Origin: Silene latifolia | Lineage: Eukaryota > Streptophyta > Magnoliopsida > Caryophyllales > Caryophyllaceae | DNA length: 64,000 nucleotides | NCBI RefSeq assembly: GCF_048544455.1 | Contig: NC_133529.1 | Coordinates: 54,431,401 to 54,495,400, forward strand | Reading direction: 5' to 3' | Shown here: positions 47,672 to 60,263 of the stretch, piece by piece | Numbering within the stretch: the first letter of the stretch is position 1 | Layout of the letters: the number at the start of each line of letters is the position of its first letter | Made by a program: the position numbers and the translations under genes | Notes under the pieces: model-generated | Seen by the model: only the letters and a program-made list of their open reading frames with translations | Database searches by the model: none | Told to the model about the DNA's origin: nothing

Positions 47672-48900
47672 CTAGTTTTGAAACCCGTGCACTGCACGGG
47701 TGGTAACGAAAAGTATCATTAGAAATAAAAACTTACGTATTTTCTTATTTAGTACTCCCTCCATTCAACTCCACTTTGCAACATTGCTTTTTGCGCGGGT
47801 ATTAAGAAACGGATTAAAAAAACTATTAAAAGTACATAGGGAAAGGGAATGGTGGGGTTAAAGATATTAAAAAAATATAAAGGTGAGTTTTATGGTGGAT
47901 TTGTGTGGGGTATGAATGGCATTTTTTGTAAATATAGATTTTCAATAAGGATAGAAAGGTCTTTTACATGTCCAAATAAGGAAACCTGTAAAGTGGAGTT
48001 GAATGGACGGAAATAGAATGCTTGTAAAGTGGAGTTGAATGGAGGGAGTAAATAACTAAATTTTAGAAAATTTACTTTGTCTACTCATACACGTTTGATA
48101 AGTTTATGTTGCTTAATTCTATTCGAAGTACACTGCTTTTTTTTCTCTGACTTTTTAACGTATGGTAAAATAGGAAAAGTGAATATAAAATTATTGTCGA
48201 TTTCGTACCGTTTTATCACGCAATATATATTTGATTTTACTCATTATTGTACACGTACTTTTTTGTCATCTTACCCTTGTTCTTTATTATCCTCACAATT
48301 TTCTACCCTCTTCTTCATTTTCTCTCCCACTCATCATCACCTGGACGTCTGGAAGTAACATTCGCCATCAATGATCGCCTACAAGCAAACCCCGCGGGTG
48401 GCCGACACCTCGGACCACGACGTCCCTCCCAACCAATATCTCCGCACCCCCAGTCCCTCACAACTAACCACCATCCTTCAATCCCTATATATCCTACGTC
48501 CGTCCTCCAACTACCTTACCCTACCTTGCCTCCACCGTCTACGTCTTGTACTCCAGCGTAACCACCAACCTAGTCCCACCCCTTGCTTGACCCCTAACCC
48601 TTATCGTAACCTTATGCGACTCCGCACAGGTTGTCTTTAAAATTGCATTATAAAAATAGATAGACAATATTTTAAATATAATTGTAGTCATCCTAATTTT
48701 CTAAGATAACTCATTCTATGTAATTTATTTTAATTGCTAATGAATGACGCTTAGTCAACTGACCGACCGGTAACTACTTCATACAAAAGAGGCACCATTT
48801 TATATTTAAATCAAGCACTTCGTAGTAGTTTGCGTAACTATATGCATTGATGGTTAGGATTAATAAAGTAATAGTATAGTATAGTCTGGGTATTGCATGA
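47672..48900 (-). mobile_element. Small non-autonomous Helitron (minus strand)
   Basis: The 3' end, read on the minus strand, is a hairpin CCCGTGCA-G-TGCACGGG (47684-47700), then TTTCAAAA, then CTAG (47672-47675) followed by T, a classic plant Helitron end. A 5' TC at 48899-48900 preceded by A, close to ACTATACTATACTATTAC typical of Helitron 5' ends, is the likely start; a start nearer 48886 is possible. It contains a Stowaway MITE and a C-rich non-coding stretch at 48310-48640. Confidence 0.7.
47755..48048. mobile_element. Stowaway-like MITE (Tc1/mariner)
   Basis: 294 bp with inverted repeats CTCCCTCCATTCAACTCCAC and its complement at the right end, flanked by TA (47753-47754 and 48049-48050). 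The CTCCCTCC terminus is diagnostic of plant Stowaway elements. Non-coding. Confidence 0.9.
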
Positions 48901-49544
48901 TGTTATTTTTTTTCTTATACTAGTTGTAGGGCGCGGTGCCCCAATTTGGTAGAATGCTAAGAGGAAGTAAATCGGTAGCATATCAATAGAAATGAGCGTG
49001 ATAGATTATATATAATAAATAGATGGTGGAACCGTGATATCCCATAATGTGTTCTTGTATCAACGACAAACATAGTATTGAACTATTGATTAACCTCGAC
49101 ATACGAGTATCAACGACATAGTATTTCCAGCATACACCATTCACGTAAATAGGATCATTCTAACACGTACTGAACTTTAATATAAAAACTATTAGAGTCC
49201 ACACTTTCTAAGCTAACTTTTTTTTCTTGAGTCTCCACTTTCTGAACTTAAATGGCTAGTAACAGCAGGTGTCATGTTGTGAAGCTATGGGCACCATCTT
49301 ACAATTGTGTCACACATGGGACAAGTCGAAGAAGCCTGTGAAGCATTAATAATAATCAATCAAAATAATATTTGAAAAACAAGTTCAGAACATTGCAAAG
49401 TTATATTAAAACCAAACAAGGACTTGAATTACATAAACTTTCTGTGTTTTATGAATTACCAGCTAACTTTTTGTTAATTTGAGATCTATAGGAGTAAGAA
49501 TTGAATTAGGAATCTAGAAAGGGTATGTTGACTTTGAACAAATA

Positions 49545-49780
49545 GTGTAGAGAGCATGGGATCTTGGGCCAAAGAACGTTAGTTTAGCACAAATTCTCAT
49601 TTAAGACAGACGGTATCCAGTCTTAACCTTAAGACGGGTGGATGGTATCTGTCTTAACATCGAGACTGCACTATCCGTCTTAACCTAAAGACGGGTCGAA
49701 TGGTATCCATCTCAACCTTAAGGGAGACTTATTGTTACCTAATGAATTACACAAACTTGAACATCCCATGCTCCCTACAC
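49545..49780. mobile_element. Short inverted-repeat MITE
   Basis: 236 bp. Ends GTGTAGAGAGCATGGGAT and ATCCCATGCTCCCTACAC are inverted with one mismatch, flanked by TA on each side. The interior repeats AAGACGG-type phrases. Superfamily uncertain. Confidence 0.6.
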
Positions 49781-50065
49781 TATTAAAACCAAACAATTGC
49801 AAAGTTATATCAATAAAAATTAAGTGCATTCTGTAATTTGGCTTCACGCTCATTAATCCTAGAAAACGTCAAAATGCACCCAGATTCATAATTACACGTA
49901 ATTCATAGATTGAGATATTAGAAGGTTCTCCTTTATAACCTCGCTCCACCAGCGTATCGATACCGGTTTCACCAGGAAATAATGGTGAGCATGGTTTAAA
50001 ACCCATAAAATATGGGAAATTGCACTTAATTAACCAATACCCTTAATAAAGAGGGGTTTGATGCC

Positions 50066-50195
50066 AATATAGAGGGGATAACTACTAATAGGTCCCAAAT
50101 ACAAGACAACCGTTAGACCTAGATTGAACCAATACAGAGGGGATAACTACTAATAGGTCCCAAATACAAGACAACCCTTAGACCTAGATTGAACC
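50066..50195. repeat. Tandem duplication, 65-bp unit
   Basis: Two near-identical copies containing GGGGATAACTACTAATAGGT, period 65 bp. Confidence 0.9.
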
Positions 50196-51465
50196 AACCA
50201 CTCTACTCAGTAAGATATATAAGTTTGTGCACCTCGACCAAGGTGAGACTATGCATCCCAGTAATAAGCTGCGCACGGAAAACAACTTTTAGATAGTTAG
50301 AAGCATTTACCTAGGCTTGTAGAACCATTGGCATGTTTGTGCAGCAACAGAACCGAGAAACAATTATTGCACTCGAAAGCTGGGTAGACCTACATCATAA
50401 CCAAGACCAACTATACATAAGTGTACGTCTTCGCCGCCTATTTGGACAGAAGGATTTCCTTCTCTACAGACAACTGAATACTCATATAAGTATATAACAT
50501 ACATACAGTAGAATATATACAACAGCAAAGGCAAATTAGTTTACTCCCTCCACCTTAATCATATTCTCCATATTCTAGTTTAGTGTACGACTAATGTCAA
50601 CTTTGAACGAAATTTATCAGCATGTCAGAGATTTGCTATAGCAGAAAGGAAGGAAAAGTTGTACGTTTGATAAGTACTACTCCGTATTTACTTCGTAACA
50701 AGCACATCCCTTACCTAAAGTTACACACTTCCTTCAAATTTCAGTCTTAATGTCATGAAAAATGGGACGCCACAGAAACACAAGATAAAAATTGAAAAGA
50801 AAACTAAAATGAAAAAAAAAGGGAGGGTCAAAGTAGATAAAATTAGCTATCATGAAAGAGTAAACATTGAGGTAATTTGAACGAAGCGAAAGATGCGAAC
50901 ACACAGAAGTAGATCGCCTCCATTGCTGTTCTAGAGAGAGGAGGGAGAGGAGACGGGATAATAGCAACCGAAAGTGACCAAATTGCGACATTTTGTCTCA
51001 TCTTAGAGCAGATTCAATAACTTTGAAGAATGCTGCAAATTCAATTAATAAACTAAGCAGCTATACCACGACTACCTACGATCCTAATCTTAACACTCAA
51101 ATTGAACCTGATACCCAAAAATGCATACATTCCATCAAATAGTCATGAAACTTGGTGATTAAAACAACTTATAGCAACAATCTTCAGATAACACATTAAA
51201 CCAATACCAGAGATGCTAGAGTACAACAATTTCAAACAACGAGCTTAGATGCCTAATTATGTATTGGTGCTTCACAATACAAATGCTAAAACTTTCACCA
51301 GTAGATGAAACACTAAACGATAATTCCAACAAACTAAGCGTAAATTAGTAAGCCAAATCAGACTCAACAGAATTTCCAAAACAAAATTGATAGATGAAAT
51401 AACCACTAATCCAAATGTTAAAATACCAAATCACGCAAGACGAACACCTGCTACAAACACCTTTA

Positions 51466-51627
<162 letters not shown>

Positions 51628-52889
51628 TCAATCAACAACTACGTCTAACACAAAACTCCGCACAATGGAATGGTCAGGAAAGAAAGGTTTCATAGTAGCT
51701 CCAATTGTGTCCTTCAAAGTAGATGGCACAGAAACAGGGCAACTAAAAACCCATACACCAACCATAAACACAATCAGCAAAATTTGGTACAGCAATTATG
51801 ATTAAGACTCTGATCATAATAACAAATATACAAAAATGAATGTATCCCACAACTCTTTAGTTTTCACCACATCTACAATTATTTCATGAACACAAATCAC
51901 ATATTAACTCAACAACTGCATCCAACCAAATCTCCGAGCCCCCATACACCAAATTTAAACACAATTAGGAAAATTAGATTATACAATCCACAATAATAAA
52001 GAGACTAATCATAATAACAAAAATACAAAAATCCTAATCGGTTACTTTCCGCATTGAAGCATGAACTTGAGTCTGATTTCCTTCGCCTTAAACAACAACT
52101 ATGATTGCATACCAAAAACCCAAATATAAAAATCAGTCCTAAAGAGTAGACGTAAACGAAAAAATCAAATAAATAAAGAAAACGAGAAACATGGGATTGG
52201 GCATCATAGTAATCACTAGGCAAAGAAGCAACAGAAGAAGATGAATAAGGGGAAGAAAATAAGGGCTTAAAAGGTAAAATGTAGAGGTGGGATACGAGCA
52301 AAAAGAAGGAAAAAAGGGAGTAAGTCTACAGGCGAGATAGAAGCAGCAATAGCAGAGGAACAACGATATAAAAACGCAATTTATACCTCTGTATATGGAC
52401 TCTCAAAACCCTTTGAAGTGTTAACAAATCCGACTCTAAAACAACCATCTGAAAAGAAAGACCCCAAACAACCACTAATGACTCAATCAACTGTAATTCC
52501 AAATAATTAAGCAAATACCCACTTCAGTCAACATCATTATTGTAATTGCTGATTGGCTCGATTGATTGATAAAACAAGTTACAAAAAAACAACAGCGTAT
52601 CTCACTTGTGAATAAGCAACCCGAAGTGGAGAGACAAGGAGAAAGAGGAAAGGAATCACCTCATTAAAAGCAAAACCTAGCAACTGCACACTATACACAT
52701 CAAAAAACAAACTGCAATCAATAAGAGTTCAAACAAAAACCTATAATCCGATAGGAAATCAAATAAGGAATAAAAAATGAGCAAGATAAAACCGTAGAAA
52801 GTTGCTTTCGCCGCCACTCTCACCTCCGTAGCCTGGAATCTTGTTCTCCCTTCCAAAGCCGCCTCAAATGAACTTAGAAATCGTCCGCC

Positions 52890-53361
52890 CAAAGCATAAG
52901 CTTTCATATTTTGCAAAATCTAGGGCATTCCAAGGTCCATCATCTGGGCACCAAATGTCGATCTTGGAAGCAGATTCTTGAAAGTCATGACAATGACCAT
53001 AACCACCTATCATACATTCAATCATGTGACTTATCATGCAAATATATTTCTGATCACTGTGTGACCAGTAACTTCAGTGGCCAAATGCTAGGATGATTCC
53101 AGACCATCATTTTTACTAAAGAGGGTAATGGAAGTCGACCAACACCATAAAATATATTTTGGTGTTTATGTGACAATAATAAGCAAAGTGATTTGGAAGT
53201 TATGAGGGAAAAAGGAAAAAATCTAGTATGTTTACCTTCTCTTGTGTGGAACTTTTGACAACATCCATCAGACAAGGCACGCATCTAGAAGTGTCCAAGT
53301 ATTCAACTGCAGGATCATAGCACGACAATAGGCATATACAGAGATATGTCTCGTAATGGAG
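52890..53361 (-). pseudogene. V-type ATPase subunit H gene fragment (two exons)
   Basis: Exon at 53236-53361 (minus) reads LHYETYLCICLLSCYDPAVE then YLDTSR and MDVVKSSTQEK, matching the plant VHA-H segment around [24 protein letters not shown] and VVKSSTKEK. After an intron, the exon at about 52890-53006 reads VMTFKNLLPRSTFGAQMMDL then GMP, a stop, and ILQNMKA, matching [21 protein letters not shown]. Splice acceptor and donor signals are present. The in-frame TAG stands where CAG is expected. Homology ends near 52890, where the sequence joins something unrelated. Subunit H is the cytosolic regulatory subunit of the vacuolar proton pump. This is a captured fragment in the Helitron. Confidence 0.85.
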
Positions 53362-53399
53362 CTGTTCATGGATGAAAGAAGCAACTGTGTTAGGAGATA

Positions 53400-55030
53400 A
53401 TTTTTGGATTATGATAAAAAAAAAGTAAAATGACTTTCTAAATTGGCTACCTATAGAAATCAATTGAGAGATTGAGCAAATTAACCTTGCTTGATTACTT
53501 TAAATACAGGATTACTGTAACAAATAATTCTGTAACAACTTTCTTACCTAATGTAGTTGTTCCTACCTCCAATTCTATTTCCATTAAACTTGTATTAATG
53601 CCATGAAGTACAACCTGTTTTTACAATGGCTGCCATAAGTTTATCACGAATCACCTCCTTAATCGAGCTTGAAACCCGCGGTTAATATCGTCGAGATAGT
53701 CACCAACAAAGTACAGTAACACAATCTCGGGAGCTCTTGTCCACTACTACTCTTACACCAAAAGCAAAACAAAATTTTTTGTCCCTAATGTCATGCAACT
53801 AATTTCAAATTTAAGCATTATATCCATTGTAGTGACAAGAGTTAAGCTTAGTACCGAATACAATTGATCTAAACAGCCAAAGAACAATATGCTAACATGA
53901 AACAATCCCTGAAGCAGCCAACACAGCCAACACAGGCGTCAGTAAACGATCAGCCTAAGAAAAGTAGCATTGTCGACTCCGTGTAATAAAGCAAAAAGAG
54001 AAAACATAATCGTATAAGCTTGAAGATACAATGGAGGTAATATACTCAAGTTAGCCAATGTCTAGATTCTTATTGATAGTATTATTATTTCGTGTTATTG
54101 CTTTAGCCTTTTTGTTGCCTGCAATATCCATATTTGATTTCATATACTCTGGACTTTAGCAGCTTATTGGGGCCTATCCCTACCTCCAATATCCAGCCAA
54201 CGACCAAAAAATGACAAAACTACAAGAAATAACATTTTATAGGACTAAAACACTAATTCCGAGTTTTGTGAGAGGACCGAATGAAGGGTGGCAGCAAAAA
54301 TGCCTTTTGATTAATGCATATTTGTTTATGACTGCTTTCGGCATTGAAGGCATCAGTTCCTGCAAACCTCAGGTACGAAATAATGAAACAACTAACCCAC
54401 GTGAATTATTCAGTCCGTAAAATAGTCAAATAAATATGCATAATGATAATTATTAGTAGCAATAAAAACAGCGTACTAGTGAATTATCAACAGATAAGAC
54501 ACCAAGAATCGCTACATAATCAAACATAACATGGAAATCATGGAATGTTAGATGAAATCACGATTAGCACTTGTGTATAGCAAAAAGCAAACAAAAACAT
54601 CACACTTTCCACAGCGTTAATTAGTACTAATTGTTATTGGAGTATCAAAGGAATATCAAATTATGAAGTTTAGAGAAGGTGATAGCCAACCGTACAATAA
54701 GAGCAAAAAGATGAAGAGAGAAATGCCTAATCATTTGTCAACCTAAATGCCTCCGGCATTGAAGGAAAATCAGTTCCGCCATTTTCAACAATCGTAATTG
54801 CACAAAACAAAATGTAAGAATCAAATTAATAAAAATAATTAACTTTGTTGGTGTGATTCTGTGGATACCCTTTTGAGCCACAAATTAATACATGCAGTCA
54901 ATTAAAACCTCAAAAAAAGCCCCAAATTATTGCATGCCATCAATTTAAACCCAAAACTAAACCCTAACTTATGTAATTTAATTCACAAATCAATAACAGA
55001 TAGGAAGAAATCACACAATTCAGCAGAGCA
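53400..55030. other. Helitron interior, no gene identified
   Basis: AT-rich, intron-like. A minus-strand exon-like piece near 53650-53760 (EIVLLYFVGDYLDDINRGFQ) and two similar pieces at about 54340 and 54755 containing GGCATTGAAGG...TCAGTTCC could be further captured exons, but I do not recognise them. Confidence 0.35.
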
Positions 55031-55342
55031 ACTAACCTGCTACTTGTTGGTGACAGATTCCATTCTTGATCGCCATTGTTGTTGCTTTAATGAGTAAGAG
55101 AAACGGAAGAAAGATTCAGCAGGGTACATTATCACGCCCACAAAACCCAGAAATTAAATTAGGAAGTAGCTTAATGGTGGTGATAAATTGGTACACATAA
55201 AGAAAGAGAAATCGCATCAAGTAAAGAGAAAGAGAAAGTGATCAGAGAGAAGAGGAGGAAAGAACGATAAAGAGTGTAGAAAAAAGCCAGGGGTAAAATG
55301 GGAAAAAATGGCAATAATTACTGTTCTGGGAACAGTAACTAC

Positions 55343-55898
55343 TAGGGCAGAGTACGGATCGGATATTTGATCCAAAGTGTTAGTTCGGATCGGATATCCA
55401 TATTAAAAATTCTGAAGTTAGATATCCAATATCCAAACCAAATGTTTCGGATATCCAATGTTCGGGTATCCAAAACAATCGGATCGGATGCGGATATCCA
55501 TCGGATATCCATACTTTAGAATTTACTTTAAAATTAAGTTTGAAACACGATTATATTCATAGTCTTACATGATGATTTTCTTTAGTATTCTTATTCCAAT
55601 GTTCTCGACATAAAATTTAAGTACCACCTAGATATTTCTCTAATATTTTAAACATTAATTAAGTTGTTGTATCAAATAAAATTTTATTTTCTCGAAATTA
55701 TACTAGAAAACTATAGTTTCGTATCGGATCGGATATCCAAATGTTTTAATTCTAATATCCATATCCAAACCAAAACCAAAGATTTCGGATCAGATATCCA
55801 AACCAAACCTAACTTTCGGATCAGATATCCAAACATTCGGATCAGATTCGGATCGGATATCGGATCAGTTTGGATAATCGATTTTTTGCTCTGCCCTA
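55343..55898. mobile_element. hAT-like MITE
   Basis: 556 bp with inverted ends TAGGGCAGAG / CTCTGCCCTA and 8-bp flanks GTAACTAC and GTAACCAC (7 of 8 identical). The TAGGG end and 8-bp duplication fit hAT. The interior is dominated by CGGATATCC / GGATCGGATATC repeats on both strands. Non-coding. Confidence 0.85.
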
Positions 55899-55927
55899 GT
55901 AACCACACCTTGGGTTTTGTAAATGTT

Positions 55928-55929
<2 letters not shown>

Positions 55930-55966
<37 letters not shown>

Positions 55967-55970
55967 TAGA
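55930..55970. repeat. (GATA)n microsatellite
   Basis: About nine GATA units; it abuts the candidate 5' end of the large Helitron. Confidence 0.9.
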
Positions 55971-56255
55971 TCGATTTAAATTTACAATGGACTACAACGA
56001 CATATGTACATTATTACCGTAGTCTTCTTTCTTTTAGTCTTATTAGCTACTGCAACCATCTCTTTGTATCCGCAAAGAAATGCTAAACGGTCGACTGAAA
56101 TCGAAGACTGGGTCTTAAACTTAACAATATCCCGCTCCATACGACGTTAGCCACGAGAATGAAACACACTACGGCTACAGTTCTTGCTCTGGCTCAATTG
56201 CTCTCTCTTTTTGTAAAATCGATTGAGTTATTGTTACTGCACAAGTTTAGCACCA

Positions 56256-56516
56256 AAACTTGGGAGAGACGATTTCTCACTAAGTTATTGAGAGACCAAA
56301 CTTTCGTACCCATTTATTTGTTTTTCATGACCCTTTTATTGTTGATCGTGACATAGTAATTTCGTACCTTTTTACATGATAAATGTACCTATTTTATCTC
56401 TCATCATGATTTGTACCTATTTTTTTTATATCCAGTACCATTTTTTCTTAAAATTGTAAAATAGTCTCTCAATAAACTTATTATGAGACCGTCTCTCAAG
56501 AGACTTACTCCAAGTT
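56256..56516. mobile_element. MITE-like inverted repeat
   Basis: Left AAACTTGGGAGAGACG...AAGTTATTGAGAGACC and right AAACTTGGAGTAAG...AAGTTTATTGAGAGAC on the opposite strand pair over about 50 bp with one gap. The interior repeats GTACC. Target duplication not clear. Confidence 0.45.
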
Positions 56517-56831
56517 TAGTATCTCGGTCCATACAAACCTCGTTGTAAGTCCCTTGTTCATCTCGATAGTCACCTTTATTATCTTAGCCTTCATTCATCT
56601 GAACTCTTGTTACAATCTCATTTTTCGATTGACAGTATAAAAATAGAAATTAGATAAAACGTAAATAAATTACCAAAGGGAATAAGCGGCGAAGGTAGGG
56701 CCTCTTATCTGTTGTTTGACGACTTGACGTCCATAGTAAAGTCTTCTAGCCCAAATACAGATTTACAATTCTTCATCCTGCACATCAAACATATTTCATC
56801 ATTTCATATTCAGAAAAATTAGCATTATAAA

Positions 56832-57452
56832 TCCCCCTTATACTAAAAGAATAAGAAAACTGAAATTTTTCCCGCCTAAATGCTTTTAGCTAGAAATTGG
56901 GCCTAACTTTATCTAGATATGTATTGGACCTAATATATGGTCTTTATGTGTCACAAAATCACAGTATCTTATCAAACACTGCAACTTTTATGGTTGGGCT
57001 AAATGTATTTTATTCATTATTATCTCATTAGTCCAATATATTTATCTTAAATGTCGTAAATATTATATTTAAAACGTATGCAGATTTTACTCATCTTATT
57101 AAAATCAGTGTGTGCTTTTCACTTTTTTATTCTTTAAATTTTTTACTCCGTTTAAATTGTTACTCTGTATATAGTAACAAAAATTACAAAAATAGTTATA
57201 TGCTTTAAATGCATAAAATAAGCAAAAGTTTTGTAAACAATCTTATTTTTTTAATCATAAACTTAGTTTGAGTAAAAATGTAAGATTCACTCTATTTTAA
57301 TTCTTAGTATTTTTGCACATTAACAATTAAAAATTATAGATAATTAAAAATAAAATTCAAAGTTCATTTATATACTATTATTAGCTCTAATTATTAAGTT
57401 ATCTACACATGACCGTCTAAAATACCGTGCATTCGCACGGGCTCTACACTAG
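56832..57452 (+). mobile_element. Small non-autonomous Helitron (plus strand)
   Basis: Starts TCCCCCTTATACTAAAAGAA after A, ends with hairpin CCGTGC-ATTC-GCACGG (57425-57440), eight bases, CTAG (57449-57452) and T. A|T insertion, TC start and CTAG end are all as expected for a plant Helitron of 621 bp. Non-coding. Confidence 0.85.
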
Positions 57453-57453
57453 T

Positions 57454-60248
57454 TGTAATACCCCGTATTTTAATGATAAGTTATGAGAATAGTTTATGTA
57501 ATCTAATAATTAATTAAAGGCATTTTTTGAATTACAAATAAGACGATAATTAAATAATAAAATAAGTAAAACAAGTCGGGAATTAGGCTTAGCTAATAAT
57601 TGAGTATTGGACCATGTGACATTAAGTAATTGGACTGAAATTTAGTATAATAAGGTTAGAGTATAATCGGGATTTGCATCGGAAAATAATTATAATTATA
57701 ATATAATATGGAAAGGTAGTAATTATATTATTACTAATAATAATTTATGACAATAATAAATTGGTAAAGATAAAATAAGGGAATCCTACCTATGATATAT
57801 GTAATAATAATAATATAATTGTGATAATAATAATAATAATGATAATTATAGTATTATGTGTAATTGTATTTATAGTAATAATAATAATATTTGTTATGAG
57901 ACGGTAATTAAATAAATAAAATAATAAAGAAAGACGGGATTGGAGTTGGCTCATGTGCTATAGGGCTTGGGTCGACTATATATGTTGCGTAAATTGGTTG
58001 ATTAATTGTCGGGATCGGATAATTACTAATAATAATAATAAATATATTTTATATTTCCTAATTGGTTCCTTATAATCTTAGTCTACCAATATAAATAGAT
58101 GAAACCTCAAACAATAGTCCTTATTATTCATCAAATCTGAAAAATAATTTATAAAGAGGGAGGGAGAATTAAGAAAGGGGAATAGCAAGGAATTTATCGT
58201 CTTTTATCGTCTCAAGGTAATATTCTCAGACCGTCTTATGTATATACTTTGCGATATTATAACTTGTTATCTAGACCACCATATGACGAGCCGTGACCGT
58301 GACCATGACCATGGACCACCGATTGACCAGGACCCACCGTTGACCACCAGGGACCTCGGGAAAGGGGAGTTTCAGGCGGGTTTTGGGTGGTTGTTTGGGT
58401 TTGCTGTTAGGGTATGTCGAAGGGGGATTTATTGGGATTCGATCCATGAAACTTAACCAATTGAACCTGGGCTAGAATGGGTTAAGACCAGGGGTGAGCG
58501 TCGACCACCATGGTGGTGTCGTGGTGGTCGGAGGTGGCGGTTTAGGGTGGTTGATGGCTGGAAAACGCGAAAACAGGGGATGTCGGGTTTGGGGTGTGGC
58601 TGAAGGGTTTGTGTCGTGGTGTAGAGGGAAAGAAGGGAAAGGCGGGGCTGCTGGTGGTAGTAGGTGGCCAGATTGCTGGCGGCGAGGGGCCACAGGCTGT
58701 TGTAGTGGTGGTGGTAGTCGTAGATAGGGGTTTGACGTGGAGTTTGTGTTTGTCGGGTTTTCGGTAATTGGTTTTATTCGTGGTTGGTAGGGCTTGTTTA
58801 TACGAGTTGTATGGGGCGGTTGGGATGGTGGTTGGAGGTCGTCGGTAGTCGTGGTGTTGCGGGCTGTTGGTGACGGAGTCGGGTGGTGTCGTTGGTGGTG
58901 GGTAGTGTCGGGAAAAGATGGGTTTTTAAGGGGTATTGGTGATGGGTTTACACGGGTAGTAGGGGGGAGTTGTGCGTGGGTTTGGGTAGGTTAATTTGGT
59001 TGGGTTTTACTTATTTGAGTCGGGTTTTTTATTAGTTAATTCGGGTGACTCGGGTTTTGGTAATCGGGTTTTTAATATAATGATTTCATATTAGTTTTAT
59101 AATTAATTTATAATTAATAAAATAATTAGTTGGGTGATTGTAACTCGGGTTATAATTATTAATTAATCGGCGTAAAATATAATTAATGTAATCGAAGCAT
59201 AATTAGTATAATTAGTATATAATTAATTATATAATTAGTTTAATTGTATAGATTAGTAATTGTAATTATTATTTATGTTAGGTGACGGAATTGTTGAGAA
59301 GCATTATTTATTGGATTGCTTTGCTATTTTATTGGATTGCTGAAAAGGTAGGAATTTCCTACTCAACTCGGGTTTTATTATTAAGTGAATGGATGTTTAA
59401 ATGTGACGGTTGATGAGACTAAAATTAACAATTATGATTTATTATTGGAATAGAGTATTTGAGTATGTTAAATTGTTGGTTGAGCAGTAAGACGGGATTG
59501 TCATTGAGTATTGGATTGTTGGAGAGTTGATTATTTAGACGAGCACAACACGGAGGGTGTTACTGCCAGTTGTGCATAGCGAGCAATCGTTACTGCCAGA
59601 TGAGCATAGTAAGTAATTACTACTGCCAGAGACAGTTGTGCATAGTAAGTAATTACTACTGCCAGGTGAGCATGGTACGCAAGTACTACTGCCAGTTGAG
59701 CATAGCACGGTGTTAAGGGGGTTGTGCTACTGCCAGAGACGTAAGTGAATTGTTCGGATGAGGTGATGAGAATTTGAAAGATGTTTATTTTGGTTGGATT
59801 ATTATTATTGTTGTTTAGTTTTATTCCTACTCAACCATTGGTTGACGTGTTTGCTTCTGTGTCAAAATAAAATTGATGCCTGCTTTAATTGATGGCATCC
59901 TGTGGTGAACCATTTAATATTTCCGGTTAAATGGGGAGCAGATTTAAATAGCAGGTTTTGAGTTAGCTGGATATGGGGAGCTTGGGCGTGTGAGCTTTCG
60001 GACATGCGGGAGTCTAGATCACAAATGTAGTTATATCACTTTATTTATTTCCGCTGCGAGTTGTAATTATTTTATTTTAAGTTTTAGTTAGTTAAATTGT
60101 AATAAACATGTATTCACTAAAGTTTTAATTTAAAGTACTTTGGTTTGTTGTACTTTGTTATACACTACCTCGGGAAACCAAGATGGTAACGGTCCTATTT
60201 ATTTGGGAATGTCTAGCTAAAGGCTCCTGAATAAATGGGGGTGTTACA
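57454..60248 (+). repeat. 5' LTR of the chromovirus-like element
   Basis: TG...CA. It contains AT-rich TAA repeats (57680-57900), a GGT-rich stretch (58480-58990) and a minisatellite (59541-59745). Confidence 0.8.
59541..59745. repeat. TACTGCCAG minisatellite within the 5' LTR
   Basis: Six copies of a unit around TACTGCCAGTTGAGCATAG followed by TA-AGTAATTAC variants, spacing about 30-40 bp. Confidence 0.85.
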
Positions 60249-60251
60249 AAG

Positions 60252-60263
60252 TGGTATCAGAGC
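60252..60263 (+). other. Primer binding site, initiator tRNA-Met
   Basis: TGGTATCAGAGC three bases after the 5' LTR. Confidence 0.9.

Noticed and set aside
50541-50690. Possible second Stowaway MITE (ACTCCCTCCACC start)
   Set aside because: Only one CTCCCTCC-type end is seen; the ACTCCGTATT phrase downstream is not a convincing partner.
53630-53765. Minus-strand exon-like piece EIVLLYFVGDYLDDINRGFQ
   Set aside because: Looks protein-like but I could not match it to a family with confidence.
58238-58994. Gly/Val-rich frames in the GGT-rich block of the chromovirus-like LTR
   Set aside because: Low-complexity composition, no domain, inside an LTR.
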